Both the position numbers and the translations under genes were made by a program. A stretch of DNA of 45,232 bases from the NCBI GenBank assembly GCA_035317605.1, contig DATHGT010000216.1:1-45232 (forward strand). The letters run 5' to 3'. Below are positions 39,376 to 45,232 of the stretch, in pieces. Each line of letters begins with the position of its first letter. The stretch's first letter is position 1. Source of the stretch: DATHGT01 sp035317605. GTDB taxonomy: Bacteria > Methylomirabilota > Methylomirabilia > Rokubacteriales > CSP1-6. The notes beneath the pieces are model-generated. The model saw only the letters and a program-made list of their open reading frames with translations. It was not told the origin of the DNA and ran no database searches.

Positions 39376-41587
39376 GCGGGAACGGAACGGAGGCGAGCGC
39401 CTCGGTGCGTCGCGCGTGAATCCTCGTCCGAGACGATGGCGGCCAAAGCTCACGGTCGCGGTCCCGTTTTCCGTGTTTCCCCCGCTGGGTGGAGGCCAGC
39501 TGCGTGTCTTCTCCCTGTACCGGCACGTGGCTCGGGCCTTCGACGTCGAGCTGGTGACGTTCACCGGAAGCGACGCCCAGCTCTCGGACCACGAGATCGC
39601 CCCCGGGGTGAGCGAAATCCGGGTGCCGAAGAGCGTGAAGCACGAGCAGGAGGAAGCTCGGCTCACGGCGGAGGCCGGGGGCATCCCGGTGGGCGACATC
39701 GCTCTCAGCCGCTTCGTGCACGAGACCCCCGCCTACGGGCGCGCCCTGGCGCGGTCCATCGAGACCGCCACGCTGGTCGTGGCCAGCCACCCGTACGCCC
39801 TTCCCGCCATCCGGCCGGTCCTCGGCGGCCGTCCGCTCGTGTACGAGGCCCACAACGTCGAATACCTGCTGAAGAAGGCGGTCCTGGCCAATGCCGGGGC
39901 TACCGGCGCCGAGCTCGTGGAGAGCGTCCGAGCGCTCGAGGCCGAGGCCTGCCACGCCAGCGACCTGATCCTCTGCTGCTCGGCCCAGGATCGCCACGAT
40001 CTCTGCGCCCTCTACGGGATCGCCGGCGATCGCGTGGTGATCGTGCCGAACGGCGTGGACGCCGGCACGATTGCCTTCACGCCGCCCGCCGAGCGAAGAC
40101 GGTTGAAGGCGGAGGTCGGTCTCGGCGGAGCGCCGATCGCCCTGTTCGTCGGAAGCTGGCATCCACCGAACCTCGAAGCGGCGGAGGCGCTGTTCGAAGT
40201 CGCGGCGGCCATGCCGTGGATGAGATTCCTGCTGGCGGGAAGCCAGTGTCTTCCCCTGGCCGATCACCCCCGGCCCGCGAACGCCGGTCTCCTGGGCGTC
40301 GTCGACGACGAAGGGTTGGCCGTCCTCCTGGCCACCGCCGATGTGGCGTTGAACCCCATGCTGAGCGGCTCCGGCAGCAACCTGAAGGTGGCGACGTACC
40401 TGGCCGCGGGGGTCCCCGTCATCACCACCCCGGTCGGCGCCCGCGGCTATGACCTCGTCGACGGCGAGCACGCGGTGATGTGCGAGATGAAGGACTTTCC
40501 CGACCGGATCGCGCGGACCCTGGGCGACGCGCGCCTGGTGGAGCGCCTGGCCACTCGGGGGCGCCGCCTGGTCGAGGGGCGCCATGACTGGGCCGCCATC
40601 GCCGAGGGCGTCGTGTCGGCCCTGCGCGCGGTCCCACGCCTCCGGGCCGCCCGCACCGATCCGGCGGATGTCCTGATCGATCGAGTCTCCGCCGGCATCG
40701 AGGATCTCGGAGGCGCCGGCCATCAGCCGCTGCTGCGGCAGGTGTCCACGGCGCTGCTGGAGGCGGGCTTCGCGGACGGGATCTCCTCGGAGGCGGCCGA
40801 GCTTCGCGCCCTCGCCGACGCGATACCCTTCTGGTTTCACTCGATCGACCTCGGGCACGGCGTGGTGACCCGCGGGGTGAAATCGTCAGCCGTGCTCGCG
40901 GCCGAGCTCCGGAACCTCGCCCTGGGGGACCTGAGCGGCAAGACGGTGCTCGACATCGGCGCCTGGGACGGCTTCTTCTCCTTCCAGGCCGAACGCCTCG
41001 GTGCCGCGCGCGTCGTCTCGCTCGACCACTTCATGTGGGGGAAGGACCCCGCGATCGCCCGGTACTACGAGGACTGCCGCGAGAAGGGCGTGCCCCCGCA
41101 GCCGGGTTACATTCCCTTCCCGATTCCTCCCTCGGAGCTTCCGGGCAAGCGCGGGTACGACCTCGCGGCGCGCGTCCTCGGCAGCCGCGCTGAAGCGATC
41201 GTGGACGACTTCATGACCACGGATCTGGAGCGACTCGGCCAGTTCGACGTCGTCTTCTACCTCGGCGTGCTCTATCACATGCAGGACCCCATGGTGGCCC
41301 TGCGGCGGCTCGCCTCGGTGGCGCGCGAACAGGTGCTGATCGAGACCGAGGCCATCGTGGTGCCCGGCTACGAACAGGGAGCGTTCTGCGAGTTCTACGA
41401 GGGCAGCGAGCTCAACCAGGACGCGTCCAACTGGTGGGCTCCAAACCCGAAGGCCCTGGCAGGCATGTGTCGAGCCGCGGGCTTCGCCCGCGTGGAGACG
41501 CTCGTCGGTCCGCCACCGGCAGCGCTCACGGGCAACGGGCCGCAGTCACCGGTGCACTACCGGGCGGTCGTGCGCGCCTGGAAGTGA
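39359..41587 (+). CDS. GT4 glycosyltransferase fused to a DUF1698/CmoB-like methyltransferase
   Basis: This protein has 742 residues. Residues about 30-425 are a GT-B GT4 module (FSVFPPLGGGQLRVFSLY, YEAHNVEYLLKKA, FVGSWHPPNLEAAEAL, NPMLSGSGSNLKVATYLAAG), paralogous to the enzyme at 36410. Residues about 490-740 are a class I methyltransferase of the CmoB/DUF1698 type (WFHSIDLGHGVVTRG, LDIGAWDGFFSFQAERLGA, VFYLGVLYHMQDP, WWAPNPKALAGMCRAAGF). CmoB itself modifies tRNA; this fusion instead suggests methylation of the sugar just added or of the chain end. The start ATG 39359 lies 6 nt after GGAGG and overlaps the preceding gene by 17 nt. Confidence 0.88.
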   Translation: MIDDDERERNGGERLGASRVNPRPRRWRPKLTVAVPFSVFPPLGGGQLRVFSLYRHVARAFDVELVTFTGSDAQLSDHEIAPGVSEIRVPKSVKHEQEEARLTAEAGGIPVGDIALSRFVHETPAYGRALARSIETATLVVASHPYALPAIRPVLGGRPLVYEAHNVEYLLKKAVLANAGATGAELVESVRALEAEACHASDLILCCSAQDRHDLCALYGIAGDRVVIVPNGVDAGTIAFTPPAERRRLKAEVGLGGAPIALFVGSWHPPNLEAAEALFEVAAAMPWMRFLLAGSQCLPLADHPRPANAGLLGVVDDEGLAVLLATADVALNPMLSGSGSNLKVATYLAAGVPVITTPVGARGYDLVDGEHAVMCEMKDFPDRIARTLGDARLVERLATRGRRLVEGRHDWAAIAEGVVSALRAVPRLRAARTDPADVLIDRVSAGIEDLGGAGHQPLLRQVSTALLEAGFADGISSEAAELRALADAIPFWFHSIDLGHGVVTRGVKSSAVLAAELRNLALGDLSGKTVLDIGAWDGFFSFQAERLGAARVVSLDHFMWGKDPAIARYYEDCREKGVPPQPGYIPFPIPPSELPGKRGYDLAARVLGSRAEAIVDDFMTTDLERLGQFDVVFYLGVLYHMQDPMVALRRLASVAREQVLIETEAIVVPGYEQGAFCEFYEGSELNQDASNWWAPNPKALAGMCRAAGFARVETLVGPPPAALTGNGPQSPVHYRAVVRAWK

Positions 41588-41588
41588 C

Positions 41589-42829
<1,241 letters not shown>

Positions 42830-42833
<4 letters not shown>

Positions 42834-43645
42834 AGCTCGTCGACCATCGCGGGCGACAGGTGCCGGTACGCGGTCTCGGCGATCACGGTGACGACGACGG
42901 CGACGGCGACGGCCAGCCACAGATGGCTCCAGGCCGGCCACCGGTGCTCGACGACGATCCGCTGGTAGGAGTCGACGAGCGCGTACAGCGGATTCCACGT
43001 CATCACGCCGCGGAAGACGTCGGGGACCACGCCGAGCGGATACACGATCGGGGTCAGCCAGAACCAGAACTGCAGCCCGACCGCGACGGCGTGGGCGACG
43101 TCGCGAAAGAAGACGTTGATCACCCCGAGGGCCAGCCCCAGCCCGACCGCGAGTACCTGCTGGACGATCAGCAAGGGCAGGAGTCCGACCAGGACCCATC
43201 CGGGCCATCGGCCGCTGACCAGGAGGAAGACCAGGAAGAGGCCCCACACGACCGTGAAATTGACCGTGGCCGAGAGGAACACGTAGGCGGGCAGCGTGAC
43301 TCTCGGAAAGTTCACTTTCTTGAGCATGCTCGACTGCTCGAGAAAGACCGTCTGGCTGCGGGTGAGGACTTCGACGAAATAGCTCCAGGTGAGGGTCCCC
43401 GCGCAGAGATAGAGGCCGTAGGCCAGCGTGTCGGGCATGTTCGGGAGCCGCGCGCGCATCACCTGGGAGAAGACCAGCGTGTAGATCAGGATCTGGGCGA
43501 GCGGACTGAGGACGGCCCAGGAGGCGCCCAGCACCGAGCCCAGGTAGCGTCCCCGGAAGTCGCGCGCCACCATTCCGGCCACGAAGCCCCGGTAATCCCA
43601 GAGCGCCCGGAGGCGGCCGGCGAGCATGATCGAGGTTGAACTCAT
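42830..43645 (-). CDS. wzm: Second ABC-2 type polysaccharide exporter permease
   Basis: This 271-residue polytopic membrane protein contains FRGRYLGSVLGASWAVLSPLAQILIYTLVF split across the first cytoplasmic and membrane segments, and WNPLYALVDSYQRIVVE near the end, all typical of Wzm/TagG. The start is ATG 43645; an inner ATG at 43627 is possible. It forms a two-gene leftward operon with the wzt downstream. TACAAT lies 17 nt upstream of the start. It is divergent from the bamD-like gene. Confidence 0.92.
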
Positions 43646-43662
43646 CGCAGCGGGATCGATCG

Positions 43663-43668
43663 ATTGTA
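43663..43668 (-). promoter_or_regulatory. -10-like TACAAT for the second wzm-wzt operon
   Basis: TACAAT reads leftward, ending 17 nt before ATG 43645. The -35 position has no good match. The leader would be about 10 nt and carries no clear ribosome binding site. Confidence 0.4.
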
Positions 43669-43698
43669 ACCGATCCCCGGGTATTTGGACCGAGGCTA

Positions 43699-43707
43699 TG
43701 GTATAAG
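43699..43707 (+). promoter_or_regulatory. Extended -10 TGGTATAAG for the bamD-like gene
   Basis: TG-G-TATAAG ends 15 nt before ATG 43723. The predicted leader is about 8 nt, with no Shine-Dalgarno sequence. Confidence 0.45.
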
Positions 43708-43722
43708 TATCAGCCAGTTTCG

Positions 43723-44484
43723 ATGCCCCCGGCACCTTCCGTGTTACCGAGAATCATCCTCGCGAGCCTGCTCCTGGCGACAGCCGGATGCGGCTGGCTC
43801 AGGCCCGCGCCCACGCCCATTCTCCCCGCGGAGGAGCTCTACAAGCTCGGCGAGGGGGCGATCGAGCGGCGCCTGTACTCGGAGGCCCGGGAGTCCTTCA
43901 AGAAGATCGTCGAGCGTCACCCCACGTCGTCCTACGCGGGGCGGGCGCGGTTCCTGCTGGGCGAGACCTACTATCGGGAGAGCGAGTTCGACAAGGCCAT
44001 CGTCGAGTTCCGGACCTTCCTCTCTTTCTACCCCCGCCACCAGATCGCCGACCTCGTCCAGTACCGGCTGGCCATGGCGTACTACGATCAGATCAAGCCC
44101 ATCGAGCAGGACCAGAGCCTGGCCCTCAAGGCCCTCGAGGAGTTCAAGAAGCTGGTCAAGGATTATCCCGAGAGCCGTTACGCCACCGACGCGCTGGCCA
44201 AGATCGACATCTCGCGCGGACGCCAGGCCCAGAAGGAGTTGTGGGTCGCCACCTACTACTTCAACCAGGGCAACCCGAGCGGCGCGCGCCAGCGCCTGGA
44301 GCTGGTCCTCAAGGAGTATCCGCGGACGCTGGTGATCCCCGAGGCCCTCTGGCTGCTCGCCGAGGTTAACTTCCGCGAGGGACGGGACGCGGCGGGACGC
44401 GAGCTGTTGCACCGACTCGCCGACGACTACCCGTACACCGAGTTCGGCCGGCGCGCCGGCGCCCGGCTGCGCGCGCAGAGGTAA
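43723..44484 (+). CDS. bamD: Outer membrane assembly lipoprotein, BamD-like
   Basis: This 253-residue lipoprotein has a signal peptide and lipobox (ASLLLATAGC, Cys at about residue 23). The mature part has five TPR-like helix pairs: EELYKLGEGAIERRLYSEA, FLLGETYYRESEFDKAIVEF, YRLAMAYYDQ, a long EEFKKLVKDYPESRYATDA pair, and LWLLAEVNFREGRDAAGREL at the end. BamD is an essential partner of BamA in the Bam complex, so the cell has an outer membrane. YbgF/CpoB-type TPR lipoproteins are similar, but the length and lipobox favour BamD. The threonine aldolase gene follows after 6 nt. Confidence 0.85.
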   Translation: MPPAPSVLPRIILASLLLATAGCGWLRPAPTPILPAEELYKLGEGAIERRLYSEARESFKKIVERHPTSSYAGRARFLLGETYYRESEFDKAIVEFRTFLSFYPRHQIADLVQYRLAMAYYDQIKPIEQDQSLALKALEEFKKLVKDYPESRYATDALAKIDISRGRQAQKELWVATYYFNQGNPSGARQRLELVLKEYPRTLVIPEALWLLAEVNFREGRDAAGRELLHRLADDYPYTEFGRRAGARLRAQR

Positions 44485-44490
44485 CCCCCC

Positions 44491-45232
44491 ATGCACGACG
44501 TCGTCGACCTCCGCTCCGACACGCTGACGCTGCCCACCCCGGAGATGCGCGAGGCGATGGCCCGCGCGGAGGTCGGTGACGACGTGTGGGAGGAAGATCC
44601 CACGATGCGCCGGCTGGAGGCCCTCGCCGCCGAGCGGCTGGGCAAGGAGGCCGCGCTGTTCGTGACGTCGGGGACCCAGGGTAACCTGGTCTCGGTCCTC
44701 GCCCAGACCCGTCCGGGGCAGGAAGTCGTGCTCGACGCCTACGCGCACATCTTCAACGCCGAAGTGGCCAGCGCCGCGGTGATCGGGGGTGTCCAGATGC
44801 GGCCCACCGTGACCGAGCGCGGGTTTCTCTCTCCCGCCCAGGTCCGCGAGGCCCTGCGTCCCGCGAACATCCACGTCCCGCCCACGGGTCTGGTGTGCAT
44901 CGAGAACACGCACAACCGCCACGGCGGCACCTGCTGCAGCCCGGAAGAGATCGGCGCGGTCGCGGCGGTCGCTCACGAGCGCGGCGTCCCCGTGCACCTC
45001 GACGGGGCCCGGATCTTCAATGCCGCCGTCGCGCTCGGTCGCCCGGCGCGCGACTTCGCGCGCGACGTGGACTCCGTCACCTTCTGCATCTCCAAGGGGC
45101 TCAGCGCGCCCGTCGGCTCGCTGATTTGCGGAAGCGCGGACTTCGTCGCCGGGGCGCGCCGGGTGCGGAAGATGCTGGGCGGCGGCATGCGCCAGGCCGG
45201 GATCATCGCGGCCGCCGGCATCGTGGCGCTCG
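44491..45232 (+). CDS. ltaE: Low-specificity L-threonine aldolase, truncated at window edge
   Basis: This is the first 247 residues of a PLP enzyme of the beta-eliminating lyase family. Motifs are VDLRSDTLTLPTPEMREAM at the start, GDDVWEEDPTMRRLE, FVTSGTQGNLVS, IENTHNRHGGTC, VHLDGARIFNAAVAL and the PLP lysine in TFCISKGLSAPVGS. It splits L-threonine or L-allo-threonine to glycine and acetaldehyde. Glycine could feed the cleavage system at 7606-11940, although the genes are 33 kb apart. The C-terminus lies beyond the right edge. Confidence 0.95.
   Translation, partial: MHDVVDLRSDTLTLPTPEMREAMARAEVGDDVWEEDPTMRRLEALAAERLGKEAALFVTSGTQGNLVSVLAQTRPGQEVVLDAYAHIFNAEVASAAVIGGVQMRPTVTERGFLSPAQVREALRPANIHVPPTGLVCIENTHNRHGGTCCSPEEIGAVAAVAHERGVPVHLDGARIFNAAVALGRPARDFARDVDSVTFCISKGLSAPVGSLICGSADFVAGARRVRKMLGGGMRQAGIIAAAGIVAL

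Overview
The window is one contiguous, very GC-rich piece of a Gram-negative bacterial chromosome. The Gram-negative reading rests on a BamD-type lipoprotein and two Wzm/Wzt glycan exporters. Genes are tightly packed, with many 4-bp stop/start overlaps and frequent GTG/TTG starts. Gene content and style recall Candidatus Rokubacteria / Methylomirabilota (NC10 relatives), but that is an inference; no rRNA, tRNA, mobile element or CRISPR array is present to confirm it.

Region A (1-12.4 kb) is housekeeping. A truncated AAA ATPase with eroded motifs, a DUF151 bifunctional-nuclease-like protein and an MFS exporter run leftward. A double-hotdog protein is transcribed divergently. A long leftward operon follows: gcvT-gcvH-gcvPA-gcvPB-lipM-nudix-pepA-PHP-arsC-like, interrupted by a 132-bp element with perfect 37-bp inverted arms. 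It joins glycine cleavage to the enzyme that can acylate GcvH. An orphan response regulator sits opposite gcvT.

Region B (12.4-16.3 kb) is a leftward operon: DUF1445 putative hydro-lyase, pxpB, pxpC and a class III aminotransferase. It looks like a 5-oxoproline / D-glutamate catabolic unit that lacks pxpA here.

Region C (16.3-43.6 kb) is a large surface-polysaccharide locus. GDP-sugar genes (rmd-like, gmd, fcl-like) are followed by an SGNH hydrolase and a methyltransferase carrying about ten exact 21-residue repeats. Then come at least eight glycosyltransferase genes, several of them multidomain, a polytopic membrane protein, a second methyltransferase with a long N-terminal helix, and a GT4-methyltransferase fusion. 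Two separate Wzm/Wzt exporters, each with a C-terminal carbohydrate-recognition domain, lie about 14 kb apart in opposite orientation. The best hypothesis is ABC-dependent O-antigen synthesis in which a methyltransferase-ruler protein caps the chain and Wzt recognises the cap.

Region D (43.7 kb-end) holds a BamD-like lipoprotein and a truncated threonine aldolase.

Two themes cross the window. First, seven transcription-unit starts carry a -10-like hexamer only 5-8 nt upstream of ATG/GTG with no Shine-Dalgarno sequence, which suggests widespread leaderless mRNAs. Second, three genes appear to start on ACG, GTT or CTG when placed by homology; two of these sit at a good distance from a purine-rich Shine-Dalgarno sequence.
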